Part shown: positions 8,487 to 17,243 of the stretch, piece by piece
Numbering within the stretch: the stretch's first letter is position 1
Layout: every line of letters begins with the position of its first letter
Assembly: GCF_051486985.1 (NCBI RefSeq)
Contig: NZ_JAHVDV010000029.1
Location: forward strand, 1-64,000
From: CBFFRJ01 sp051486985
GTDB lineage: Bacteria; Pseudomonadota; Gammaproteobacteria; Enterobacterales; Enterobacteriaceae
Reading direction: 5' to 3'
Length of the DNA stretch: 64,000 nt
Notes under the pieces: generated by a model
What the model was told of the DNA's origin: nothing
What the model saw: the letters and a program-made list of their open reading frames with translations, nothing else
The model's database searches: none
Program-made: the position numbers and the translations under genes

Positions 8487-10055
8487 TTACTTCGTTACGC
8501 GGTCATACCACACCATATCCGCATTCAGACCCTGCTGGTAGCCCTTCACGTTGTCTCGTACCACGATCTGGGTTTTACCCTGATCCACAAACACGTACGG
8601 TGAATTGTGCTGCAGTTCCTGCTGCATGTCTTTGTAAAGACTCAAGCGCTTCGCCGCATCCGGCTCGGCGACGGCGGCCAGCGTGGCTTTACTCAGTTCC
8701 GGGATCTGCCAGCCGTTCAGTCCGGCAACGGTGCTGGATTTGCCATCGTTATAGGCAAATGCGCTGGCGTTGGAGTGCGCGTCAAAATAGTCCGGGATCC
8801 ACAGACGAATCGCGGCCTGGTGCTGTTTGGCGCGAACGCGGGCATAAACCTGGCTACCGGCAGCCGGCAGCAGATCCACTTTTACGCCGCCCTGAGCAAA
8901 GCTCGCCTGCATGGACTGGGCAATAGTAATGAACGGAGGCTTGTTCTCAACGTCCAGCGTGAAGTGAGCATCTTTAATTCCCGCTTTAGCCAGAATCTCT
9001 TTCGCTTTGGCTGGATCAAATTTGAACGGATTGTCTTCCAGCGCACCCGGCAGCCCCACCGGCAGGAAGCTCTGGTGTACAAAGTACTGACCTTTCAGAA
9101 GGTTTTTGGTAATGCCCTCGTAATCCACCAGCCAGCGCGAGGCTTCCCAGAACGCCGGGTTACTGAGTAGCGGATTGGCATTGTTACCGGCGTTAAACAC
9201 CAGATAGTTCTGTTCAGCAGAGGGAATACTCAGCACTTCAATGCCTTTTTTACCCGTCAGGGCGCTAATCTGATCCGCCCCCAGGTCACGGGCGATATCC
9301 GCATCACCCTGTTCAATCAGCAGACGACGCGAGGCAGGGTCCGGCACGTTCTTAATAATAATGTTCTTCACTTTCGGTGCACCGCCCGGAGAGGTCGGGT
9401 TCGCGTCAAGCACAATGGCCTGATGTGGCTGGTACACGCGCATTTTAAACGCGCCACTGCCTGCGGAATGCAGCTTAAGCCAGGCGTTGCCGAAGTCGTT
9501 CGCTTTCACATTGGCGCTGACCAGTTTCTCATCCACGATTGAGGCAATCGGGGTAGAAAGAATGTTGAGGGCCACCGCAGGGCTGACGTCTGCCGTCCAG
9601 TGAAGCTGCACGGTATGCTCATCCACTTTCTTCAACTGGCTGGCGATGTTACTGGCTTCCCATCCCAGGACGTTGAGGATAAATGCCGGTGATTTGTTCA
9701 TCGTCACCGCACGGGTGTAGGAGAAAATCACATCATCGGCGCGCAGCGGGTTGCCGGAGGCAAATCTGGCATCGCTTTTGAGTTTGATAGTCAGCGTTTT
9801 CGCGGCGGCATCAGCCTGCCAGCTCTCGGCCAGCACCGGGTTAATCTTTTCAGGGTTCTCACGATCCGGCTGCACCAGGCGCTCATACAGGCTCGGTACG
9901 GTCTGAATACTGGAGAGCTCATTGGCCTCTGCCGGATCCAGACTGACGATATCGTCCAGGCCTTGCGCCACGACCAGCGTATCCGGCGGCGTTGCGGCAT
10001 AGCTGGTGGCAGAGAGCAGCGTCATGATGACGAAGGACAGCAGTTTTTTGGTCAT
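8487..10055 (-). CDS. ABC transporter substrate-binding protein (family 5)
   Basis: 522-residue periplasmic binding protein of the SBP_bac_5 family (DppA/OppA/NikA fold), first gene of the importer operon. A signal peptide of about 21 residues ends in TSYA, and the mature protein begins TPPDTLVVAQGLDDIVSLDP, typical of the family. ATG 10055 is chosen because it starts the signal peptide; an upstream in-frame extension has no family match. The ligand is unknown: peptides, glutathione-like compounds or nickel chelates are all possible, and no metabolic neighbour decides. Confidence 0.88.
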   Translation of the reverse strand: MTKKLLSFVIMTLLSATSYAATPPDTLVVAQGLDDIVSLDPAEANELSSIQTVPSLYERLVQPDRENPEKINPVLAESWQADAAAKTLTIKLKSDARFASGNPLRADDVIFSYTRAVTMNKSPAFILNVLGWEASNIASQLKKVDEHTVQLHWTADVSPAVALNILSTPIASIVDEKLVSANVKANDFGNAWLKLHSAGSGAFKMRVYQPHQAIVLDANPTSPGGAPKVKNIIIKNVPDPASRRLLIEQGDADIARDLGADQISALTGKKGIEVLSIPSAEQNYLVFNAGNNANPLLSNPAFWEASRWLVDYEGITKNLLKGQYFVHQSFLPVGLPGALEDNPFKFDPAKAKEILAKAGIKDAHFTLDVENKPPFITIAQSMQASFAQGGVKVDLLPAAGSQVYARVRAKQHQAAIRLWIPDYFDAHSNASAFAYNDGKSSTVAGLNGWQIPELSKATLAAVAEPDAAKRLSLYKDMQQELQHNSPYVFVDQGKTQIVVRDNVKGYQQGLNADMVWYDRVTK

Positions 10056-10775
10056 ATGAGATCCCTGTAACGTTAAGAAAGTATGTGTATTTTGTATCGC
10101 TAAAGTAGGCTGCTTCCGATTTTTCTTAAAGTCCAAATTCGTCTTTCTTTATGCACTTACGGCATAAGACAGAATTTTTTGGCATGACCGAAGCGCGGAT
10201 GGCTGAGGTTTACTGCGTCCACCGGTTACAGGAGCCAGAAAGGCCAAAGCCAGAGGTTAACTTAAGGCCGTTTCACCCTTTGCGAAAACCTGAAGAGAAA
10301 TAAAGGTGCAGCCTGTGGGTTGCGGGTGAAGAGGGAGTAGCACCATGCGCTGGAGAAACACACTCACAACAGATTTTTTGAGCGCTTTAGCCAAACGTAG
10401 CCTTAAGAAACGGTCAATGTTAATCGGTGCAGGACCCTGAATAAAAGGCGGGAAGGCAGGGAAATAGGCGATTTAAATTTATCTCCTTCAGGTGAAGAAA
10501 TATAAGCTGACAGCCTTAGGCTGCATCAGCGAACGCCTGAAAGCTATCACTGGGTTATCAGAGGATGCCATCATGCAGCCTATAAAAGAATCGTATAATT
10601 TTTATGCTGATAATGGCGCTCTATTCTGTACGGCTTTCAGCACCATCCGGCGAAAATATCTCATTAGCCTTGCCTGAAAACTATCAGTCCAAATGGCCTC
10701 GGCGTGACAAACGTCAAAATTATGCCAGGATTATTTTAAGATTTATAAAATCGCTTTAAAAATTAGGGAGGAAAA
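10056..10775. other. Intergenic region, no supported gene
   Basis: 720 bases. The first part should carry the importer promoter (minus strand). Short open frames on the plus strand at 10184-10303 (39 codons), 10345-10440 (31 codons, with a GAGGGAG ribosome site) and 10492-10677 (GTG start, 61 codons) show no recognisable family. They may be remnants or chance. The region becomes AT-rich just before the VOC gene. Confidence 0.5.
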
Positions 10776-11300
10776 ATGATAGTACGTGGTATTGAACATA
10801 TTGGTATTACCGTTAGTGATCTTAAGCAAGCAGAGAATTTTTTTGTTAATGCATTTAATGCGGTAGTGCTTTATCGCCTTGTTCCACCAGACTTCCCCGG
10901 TAAAGAGATTACGGGTGACAATATGTATCCTTTGAATGGTTTCCCGGTCGAAATGAATGTAACGGGTTTATCTATGTTACGCCTTGCCAACGGCTGTAAT
11001 ATTGAACTCTTTCAGACATCACCTTCAGCGCAGGATCATCAGGCTAACCCTGCAACACCGGGAATTAACCATTTTTCAATATATGTTGATGATATCCTTC
11101 TGGCGGGTGAAAGAATGCGTGAGAATGGTGCAAAAATGTTTGAGGGGCCGTCGGACTGTTTTGCTCAGGAAGAGGGAAAGGGCAATCAAACATGGTTTGG
11201 GATAACGACTTTCGGTGTTCTTATTGAATTAATTACCCTTCCTGCCGGGCTAAATTATGATGAGCAATCGACAGCAGCGCGATGGCTGCCATCGTCTTAA
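10776..11300 (+). CDS. VOC family (glyoxalase/bleomycin-resistance fold) protein
   Basis: 174-residue protein with the paired beta-alpha-beta-beta-beta modules of the vicinal oxygen chelate superfamily. Candidate metal ligands are His8 (IEHIGITVSD), the His in GINHFSIYVDD, and the Glu in GVLIELI near residue 150. It begins right after a GGGAGGAAAAATG ribosome site. Members include glyoxalases, dioxygenases and resistance proteins; the reaction here cannot be assigned. It is isolated, with 370 bases to the next gene. Confidence 0.8.
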   Translation: MIVRGIEHIGITVSDLKQAENFFVNAFNAVVLYRLVPPDFPGKEITGDNMYPLNGFPVEMNVTGLSMLRLANGCNIELFQTSPSAQDHQANPATPGINHFSIYVDDILLAGERMRENGAKMFEGPSDCFAQEEGKGNQTWFGITTFGVLIELITLPAGLNYDEQSTAARWLPSS

Positions 11301-11669
11301 TTGTAATAATCCAGACGAGCTTTAAGCGCGTTTAACGACAGTGCGTGATAATGTTAATTGCATTCTGCGTTCCCTGGTGGCATTAGTGCTTTTATTACCG
11401 GGGGCGTAGAAAATTCCCCAAAAATGGATTTGGTTGCTTCTGAAAAATCTGCGCGACCGCATGTGGCTCTATCTTTAACACCCGTCGAGGAATTCAGTTT
11501 TCCAGTCAGCGAGTTTATATTCGCAAGAAAACCCTGGTGATAATAACAGCAATAATGGCAGGCCGCATGAAGTATAGGTTGCACTGTTTTGCCAGCATTC
11601 ATCAAAGACTCAATCCTGACAGGACGCTGAAGCACTCAAAAGGTAATGCATTAATTATGTTTTTATTTT
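11301..11669. other. Intergenic region, nothing recognised
   Basis: Convergent gap between the VOC gene and the Mig-14-like gene. Open frames on both strands have no recognisable domain, and no clear terminator hairpin with a T-run was seen. Confidence 0.5.
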
Positions 11670-12545
11670 TTAAATTATTATGCGACCTGACGAAAGAATG
11701 TCGCACCATTGTTTCTTATATTCCCAGCCTTTTAAATATATTCCCAGCGAGAAAATAGTCGGGATCTTAGAATGGGAACCTGACATTTTTGCTTCTGTAA
11801 TATTTTGCCACAAAAGCGCCGTTCCTGCTCCTACGTTCATAAAGTTAGGATCCACCCCACCATTTATATCATCAAAATATAACCAAGTGGATGATTCTGC
11901 ACGATAAATAAGATCATAAGCAGCTGGCTGGTTATTTATAAGCAAGACGTTGCCAAACAGTAGATCGTTTAGTTCTTTAAAAACATCTTCCAGAAGCGTT
12001 TCATCAAAGCACTTTATTTTACCATTCCAGCGCAAGTTAAAAAGCTCACAATAAATCTGACTAAGCGCTTTTGCAGAGAAACCAGAAATGCTTTTAAATT
12101 CTCCCCCTGATTCTTTAATTTTTCTTATCTCAGCGTTTCGCTTACGCACAGTTGTTTTTGAGAAATCCTCTTTTACGTAAGCAATTTTGTGCTTTAAAAG
12201 ATCTGAGTATATACCGTTATGGTAGCTATGCTGTGCAAGCGGAGAGAGCCGTTTAGTTTTATGTGGCATAAATACTTTGCTGCCAGGAGCAACTGGAAAA
12301 AGCAAATCATCAAAAATAAAAGGAATTTTGGGATTATGATACACCAGAGAATCATTGAAGGTGCAATATGCAGCATTGTGTCTATTATAATAATTTATTT
12401 CAATACCCAGTGTCGCCCTTAGATAATTGAGAACGCGTGGGTGAACGCAGACACTACCGCCGAATTTATAGTAGAAATTAGCATAAACTTCAGGTGTGCA
12501 AGTATTCCAGCCGTATAAACTTCTTTTAAACATTTGAATGCTCAT
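11670..12545 (-). CDS. mig-14: Mig-14-like antimicrobial peptide resistance protein
   Basis: 291-residue protein whose opening (MSIQMFKRSLYGWNTCTPEV, then the segment FGGSVCVHPRVLNYL) matches the Mig-14 family. Salmonella Mig-14 is an inner-membrane-associated protein needed for resistance to cathelicidin-type peptides and persistence in macrophages. The C-terminal half looks like a GNAT/FemAB-type acyltransferase fold (VRKRNAEIRKIKESGGEFK, then SSTWLYFDDINGG). The gene is AT-rich compared with the ABC importer and stands alone. In Salmonella the gene is PhoP-controlled; I found no convincing PhoP box here. Confidence 0.75.
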   Translation of the reverse strand: MSIQMFKRSLYGWNTCTPEVYANFYYKFGGSVCVHPRVLNYLRATLGIEINYYNRHNAAYCTFNDSLVYHNPKIPFIFDDLLFPVAPGSKVFMPHKTKRLSPLAQHSYHNGIYSDLLKHKIAYVKEDFSKTTVRKRNAEIRKIKESGGEFKSISGFSAKALSQIYCELFNLRWNGKIKCFDETLLEDVFKELNDLLFGNVLLINNQPAAYDLIYRAESSTWLYFDDINGGVDPNFMNVGAGTALLWQNITEAKMSGSHSKIPTIFSLGIYLKGWEYKKQWCDILSSGRIII

Positions 12546-12963
12546 TAGTTAAGCTAAAAGAGATTTGCTAAAAAATAAGGAAGCGAGTGTTTTTATTAAA
12601 ACGTTGTTGTGCTTTATTGGACTCAGTGTAACAGAAAGGATTTTATACTTTCAATCACCTCACGCATTTTTAAAGATTAATTTAGATATGGGGCTGCCCC
12701 CACTTGCATTGCCCCTTATGTTTGGAACATAATCTTTTGTTAAAGTAATGCCAGGAAAATCATGCAGCTTCCATTTATCTGAAGCATCTCAAAACCATCA
12801 TGTTTAGTTAGTTTAATACCAAACACTGTTACAACTTGATGATGTAAAGTGTGCAATACGTGTACGGCACCGCATAATTAAAAGCTAATAAAAATATTGT
12901 GTTATAAATACTAAGATATTATTTACTTAACCCAGTTTCTGTGTTTGTTTTTATAAATTTCAC
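12546..12963. other. AT-rich intergenic region
   Basis: About 420 bases between the Mig-14-like start and the MipA terminator, both genes reading leftward. It should contain the promoter of the Mig-14-like gene. No coding sequence or convincing regulator site was recognised. Confidence 0.5.
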
Positions 12964-12989
12964 TAAAAGTTAGCCGGGTAGCCCCGGCT
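12964..12989 (-). terminator. Rho-independent terminator of the MipA/OmpV gene
   Basis: On the minus strand a perfect 7-bp stem AGCCGGG / CCCGGCT with a 4-base loop is followed by AACTTTTAG. It lies 7 bases past the stop codon of the gene at 12996. Confidence 0.75.
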
Positions 12990-12995
12990 GTCATT

Positions 12996-13766
12996 TTAAA
13001 AAGTATACGAGAACCCTGTCCAAAATGTTAACAGGGAATCTTTTGCAACCATTGGGCTTTTGCTTACTTCGTTGGGAATGAAAGTATACCGGGAACCACC
13101 ATAGATATTCCATTGCTCTGTCAAGCTATAAATAATATTGAATTCAGCAAAAGGTGCCCAGCTATCCCCGGGCGTATATTTAGTGTTCCCACTTCTTGCA
13201 GCTTCATCTGAACTAATACCGTAATAGTAGCGGTTAAATTTACGATCGCTCCAGTTAACACCTACAGCAGGTAACAAATTGAACATACCCAGCTGAATGG
13301 GATAGCTCCATGTTTGACTAAAGTTGTATCCATTACTGTTATTCAGAGCATCAGCAGCCAAAACGGTTTCAAATATGCCCCATTCATCAGATTGATGCGT
13401 ATAACTTACACCCGTCATTATGCTGCTGCGACGATCGTTAAGTTTACGCATTTGCGAGGAGTGGCTATCTGTTGCCTTATAAGAAAGTGGCAGATAGTAA
13501 CCTAATATTGCCATTTGGTCTGAGGGCGTTTTGAAAAAATCATATCCTGTACTCAGTCCATGAAACCAGAATCGACCCGTTTCATATTCTATATTAGGGA
13601 ATAAAAGATTATTTTTATTCTCATTAACGCCTTTGTAAATTTTAGAAGACCAGCTTCCTGTTAAACCCAATGAAAACTCATCAGCCTGAGCTGTAGTTAT
13701 CAATAATCCATTGAGAATAAACGCGGTCAGCGCTGGATTAATGAGGGACTTTCTATTTATAACCAT
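12996..13766 (-). CDS. MipA/OmpV family outer membrane protein
   Basis: 256 residues with a signal peptide ending near TTAQA and an outer-membrane beta-barrel body of alternating aromatic strands. It ends in a C-terminal Phe (WTGFSYTF), the usual sorting signal. The family-like motifs LFPNIEYETGRFWFHGLSTG and LLPAVGVNWSDRKFN match MipA/OmpV. MipA was described as a scaffold for murein enzymes; other members are porin-like. A terminator follows directly. The divergence and function of the neighbouring TetR gene suggest an envelope-stress setting, but no link is proven. Confidence 0.82.
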   Translation of the reverse strand: MVINRKSLINPALTAFILNGLLITTAQADEFSLGLTGSWSSKIYKGVNENKNNLLFPNIEYETGRFWFHGLSTGYDFFKTPSDQMAILGYYLPLSYKATDSHSSQMRKLNDRRSSIMTGVSYTHQSDEWGIFETVLAADALNNSNGYNFSQTWSYPIQLGMFNLLPAVGVNWSDRKFNRYYYGISSDEAARSGNTKYTPGDSWAPFAEFNIIYSLTEQWNIYGGSRYTFIPNEVSKSPMVAKDSLLTFWTGFSYTF

Positions 13767-13837
13767 GATACCTTGCCATAAAAATATTTAACTAAAAATC
13801 TTTAGAATAAACCTACGTTGAAGATAAAACTCAAGGG

Positions 13838-14437
13838 TTATTCATGAATAATCACTAATTGACTTTTTAAGAATGCATTTGTATGCATTTCATACTCGTT
13901 ATCGCCAAATTCTTCGAACTGAAGCCCCAGCACCCCGTCCAGTCCGCATGAGTAAGCAATACAATCCCATGCTACCGATTTGATTGGCCGAAGAGTTTTA
14001 AATTCACCATTTTTAGTACCCGTTTCAAGAAGGTCTACCAACGTAGCATGCCATTCCTTAATAGCTTTCCTTAGTGCGTTCAGCATAACTTCATCGTGAT
14101 ACGAAAGCACTTCCGCTTCCTTCCATAACTGGCTGTAGTGACGAACCTCTTCAATGTTTTTTGTGAAAAGGCACCAACCTATCATTTCCAGAGTTCCTGC
14201 ATTTTCCTGGCAACCGGATTTTTTAAGCAGCGCCAGGGAATCTGTCACAGATAATAAAAATGCTTCCGCTTTGAGTTCAGATGCAGAAGAAAAGTGACGA
14301 TGAATCTGGCCCAGGGCTATCTGCGCCTCTTGCGCAATTCTTCTCACAGTCATTGCGGTTAGCCCATCTGCAAAAGCGACTTTTACAGCTGTTTCAAGAA
14401 TCATCCGGCGTCTTTCATTATGACTTAAGTATGACAT
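13838..14437 (-). CDS. TetR/AcrR family repressor, SmvR-like
   Basis: 199-residue TetR regulator. The N-terminal helix-turn-helix spans about residues 10-50 (AMTVRRIAQEAQIALGQIHR), and the rest is a helical ligand-binding domain. It is divergent from an SmvA-like MFS gene, the arrangement of smvR-smvA in Klebsiella, Enterobacter and Salmonella, where SmvR represses a biguanide and quaternary-ammonium pump. The start at 14437 follows GAGGAAAAG. Its own promoter lies inside the palindromic region at 14461-14525, so autorepression is likely. Confidence 0.82.
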   Translation of the reverse strand: MSYLSHNERRRMILETAVKVAFADGLTAMTVRRIAQEAQIALGQIHRHFSSASELKAEAFLLSVTDSLALLKKSGCQENAGTLEMIGWCLFTKNIEEVRHYSQLWKEAEVLSYHDEVMLNALRKAIKEWHATLVDLLETGTKNGEFKTLRPIKSVAWDCIAYSCGLDGVLGLQFEEFGDNEYEMHTNAFLKSQLVIIHE

Positions 14438-14460
14438 ATCAAACTTTTCCTCATTTCACA

Positions 14461-14525
14461 CCAAAAGGTGGACAAGCGTTCATCTTCACTATAAATTCAA
14501 GCTGAACAGTTGTCCATCTTTTTGG
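14461..14525. promoter_or_regulatory. Divergent promoter with paired inverted operator arms
   Basis: The arm CCAAAAGGTGGACAAGCGTT (14461-14480, continuing CA) is mirrored at 14503-14525, where the reverse complement reads CCAAAAAGATGGACAACTGT then TCA. Each arm contains TGGACA, a good -35 hexamer pointing inward. On the minus strand TGGACA (14516-14511), a 17-base spacer and TATAGT (14493-14488) make a strong promoter for the TetR gene. On the plus strand TGGACA (14469-14474) precedes TATAAA at 15 bases or TAAATT at 17. A repressor on the arms would block both directions. Confidence 0.75.
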
Positions 14526-14545
14526 TTTGTTAATGGTGTAATCAG

Positions 14546-16039
14546 ATGTTAATCAAGTGGCGTATTCTTATTATCATTATATTCATATACTTACCTGTTT
14601 CGCTTGATGCTACTATTCTGTATGTGGTTGCGCCTGTTTTAAGTACTCAGCTCAAAACCACATACACAGAATTGCTGTGGATTATGGATATATATCCCAT
14701 CGTTATGGCTGCTTTATTGATACCAATGGGTGCGCTGGGTGATCGCCTTGGCTTTCGAAAAATGGCTTACCTCGGCAGCGCACTTTTTGGCGTGGCCTCG
14801 GTGGGTACAGCGCTCGCTGATACACCGTTGCAGCTCATTTCCGCTCGTGCATTACTTGCCGTAGGGGCAGCAGTAATTGTTCCAGCTACGCTTTCAGCCG
14901 TAAGGATTTACTATCCGGTAGAAAAAGATCGTAATGTTGCTCTGGGGATTTGGACGACCATTGGCACGGGCGGCGCACTGGCAGGTCCTCTGCTAGGTGG
15001 AATGTTACTGGAAAAGTTTTATTGGGGATCGGTTTTTCTTATAAACATACCCGTTGTACTTGTCGTATTTATGTTGCTTCGCAAAGTGGCTCCGAATGCT
15101 CAGCGAGAGAGTAAACAGCCACTTAACCTTTCTCAGTCATTATTGCTAATGAGTGGACTTCTGCTGCTGATTTACGCTTTCAAAGGTCTTGCCAGGCAGG
15201 AATCTATGACTGTTATGTATATTTATATCAGTCTTGTTGCCATTGTTTTGCTGGGTCTTTTCATCATCCTACAGCTTGTGTTGCGTACTCCTTTACTTGA
15301 TATGGGACTTATCAAACAGCGCAATGTCATAGCAGGTCTTATCCTTGCTTTAACCTCGATGATCTCACTAGTTGGATTTGAACTGGTTATCTCTCAGGAA
15401 CTTCAGTTTGTTCATCAGTTTACGCCTATCGAAGTCGGTATTTATGTATTACCGCTGATGCTGGCATGTTGTCTTACCGGCCCATTCGCTGGGTATTTAA
15501 TAAATCGTTTTGGCGTTAAAATCATTGCCACCGCAGGGCTTGGCGTGTCAGCTTGTTGTCTTTATGCCTTGTCGGGTATTGATTTTGTTAAGGAGTCCTT
15601 CAACGCGAAAATCTGGATGTTTTTATTAGGGATTAGCGATACCGCTGCATTAATGGCTTCTTCTTCAGCCATTATGACGGCAGCGCCAGAAAATAAAGCG
15701 AGTATAGCCGGGTCGATAGAAGGTATGTCTTATGAACTAGGAACAGGCCTGGGAATTACTATTTTTGGTTCTGTACTTGCGAGCATTTACTCTACCTCAT
15801 TTCGGCTTCCCGAAATTTTTTCTGAAACTATTTCGCTTACGGCTGGAACTTCATTCAGTGAAGCGGTGACCATTTCAGAACAACTCGATGAACCAGCACG
15901 TACCGCGCTTCGTAATGCTGCCTCATCTGCATTTATTCATTCTCACTCCATTACACTCCAGTCGGCAGCATTAATTTTAGTTTTACTCATGATGCTTACC
16001 CTTTTTATTTTTAAGCATAAATGCGTGTCTGGTTATTAA
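14546..16039 (+). CDS. smvA: SmvA-like MFS multidrug efflux pump (14 TM)
   Basis: 497-residue DHA2-type major facilitator with about 14 membrane helices. The order of motifs follows SmvA: N-terminal LPVSLDATILYVVAPVLS, ELLWIMDIYPIVMAALLIPM, motif A GALGDRLGFRKM, motif C-like GTGGALAGPLLGG, and late GSIEGMSYELGTGLGI. SmvA exports methyl viologen, chlorhexidine and quaternary ammonium compounds. It seems to be a divergent SmvA relative rather than the standard gene. ATG 14546 fits the family N-terminus, though its ribosome site is weak. An adaptor and an RND pump follow 37 bases later, which is unusual for smvA. Confidence 0.82.
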   Translation: MLIKWRILIIIIFIYLPVSLDATILYVVAPVLSTQLKTTYTELLWIMDIYPIVMAALLIPMGALGDRLGFRKMAYLGSALFGVASVGTALADTPLQLISARALLAVGAAVIVPATLSAVRIYYPVEKDRNVALGIWTTIGTGGALAGPLLGGMLLEKFYWGSVFLINIPVVLVVFMLLRKVAPNAQRESKQPLNLSQSLLLMSGLLLLIYAFKGLARQESMTVMYIYISLVAIVLLGLFIILQLVLRTPLLDMGLIKQRNVIAGLILALTSMISLVGFELVISQELQFVHQFTPIEVGIYVLPLMLACCLTGPFAGYLINRFGVKIIATAGLGVSACCLYALSGIDFVKESFNAKIWMFLLGISDTAALMASSSAIMTAAPENKASIAGSIEGMSYELGTGLGITIFGSVLASIYSTSFRLPEIFSETISLTAGTSFSEAVTISEQLDEPARTALRNAASSAFIHSHSITLQSAALILVLLMMLTLFIFKHKCVSGY

Positions 16040-16076
16040 TTGTCACCCTTTACTTGATTTTAATCGGAAATATTAA

Positions 16077-17213
16077 ATGAATATCAGAAAGCTGGCTATT
16101 TACACAACTTTTTGTCTTGGTTTTATCACGGGTTGTGACTCTTCTGAGCTTTCCGGGGGCCCCTCTTCACCTCCAAAAGCAAAGGTTGTCACTAAAACGC
16201 TTGAAGCTGAGGACATCTACCTGATTCGTTCTTTCCCGGCTCGTATTTCTGCGGTTAAAACCGCACAGATTCGCCCGCAGGTTGGAGGTATTATTCAAAA
16301 GCGATTATTCATGCAGGGCTCAGAAATACGCCAAGGGCAACCATTATTTCAAATCGATGCCGCGCCTTTTGAGGCAGATGTCGAAATGGCTAGCGCAGCG
16401 GTTGCAAAAGCGAAAGCAACCTATCAGCAAATGAGTAAAAAAGCTTACCGGTTCTCTTTACTCAAAAAAAATTCTGCTGTGAGCCAGCAGGATCTTGACG
16501 ATGTTCAGGCCAGTAGCGCCCAGGCTGCGGCAGACCTTGCAGAAGCGTTAGCTTCATTGAACAGAAAAAAACTGGATCTGAATTACGCGACCGTAAAGGC
16601 ACCTATAAGCGGGCGTATCGACCAGGAATTCGTTACAGAAGGTGCACTGGTAAGCCCGGGGGATTCACAAGCTATGGCTGTAATCCAGCAGCTTGATCGC
16701 GTTTATGTTGATGCCAGAGTTCCTACAGAGGAGCTTCGCTCAATTTATTTTGCAGATGATAATGAGACTTCTGTTCAGAAAAGTCGAGAGGCAACGGCGG
16801 CTGTTCTGGATGGAAATAATAACTCCTACGATGTCGACACTCATCTGCTTTTTTCAGGCATCAGTGTTAATGATGAGACCGGAGATGTTGTGCTTCGGGC
16901 AGAAGCGGATAACTCGCGCCGGATTTTATTGCCGGGAATGTTTGCAAAATTGCAAATTACCCGCCTTATCCAAACAGGTGGGCTGGCTATTCCAGAACAG
17001 GCGATAAGCAGAGCTGAAGACAAAACTACCGTATGGATTGTTGGTCAGGATAACAAAGCGAAGCGCATCGAGGTCAAGACCGGTGAACAAACAGCGAAAG
17101 GAATAACGGTAACAGCTGGCCTGAAAGCTGGCGATAAAATAGTGATCGAAGGTCAGGACAAGCTACATGAAGGCGCAGAGATTATTGATCTTTCAAATAA
17201 AAAACATAGCTAA
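16077..17213 (+). CDS. RND efflux periplasmic adaptor lipoprotein (AcrA-like)
   Basis: 378-residue membrane fusion protein. The lipobox ITGC puts the acylated Cys at residue 20. It then has a beta-barrel/lipoyl half (VKTAQIRPQVGGIIQKRLF), a coiled-coil hairpin around 105-165 (alanine- and lysine-rich), the second lipoyl half DLNYATVKAPISGRI, and a membrane-proximal domain ending near residue 370. It bridges the RND pump encoded downstream and an outer-membrane channel, probably TolC since no channel gene is present. ATG 16077 follows GGAAA. Confidence 0.9.
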   Translation: MNIRKLAIYTTFCLGFITGCDSSELSGGPSSPPKAKVVTKTLEAEDIYLIRSFPARISAVKTAQIRPQVGGIIQKRLFMQGSEIRQGQPLFQIDAAPFEADVEMASAAVAKAKATYQQMSKKAYRFSLLKKNSAVSQQDLDDVQASSAQAAADLAEALASLNRKKLDLNYATVKAPISGRIDQEFVTEGALVSPGDSQAMAVIQQLDRVYVDARVPTEELRSIYFADDNETSVQKSREATAAVLDGNNNSYDVDTHLLFSGISVNDETGDVVLRAEADNSRRILLPGMFAKLQITRLIQTGGLAIPEQAISRAEDKTTVWIVGQDNKAKRIEVKTGEQTAKGITVTAGLKAGDKIVIEGQDKLHEGAEIIDLSNKKHS

Positions 17214-17243
17214 CTTGGTAATGACTCTTTATCACGGGAAATT

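Noticed and set aside
10492..10677. GTG-initiated 61-codon gene
   Set aside because: No family, weak ribosome site, lies in a non-coding gap; kept only as a note in the intergenic entry.
12546..12963. PhoP box before the Mig-14-like gene
   Set aside because: I looked for GTTTA-N5-GTTTA on the minus strand and found no convincing pair.
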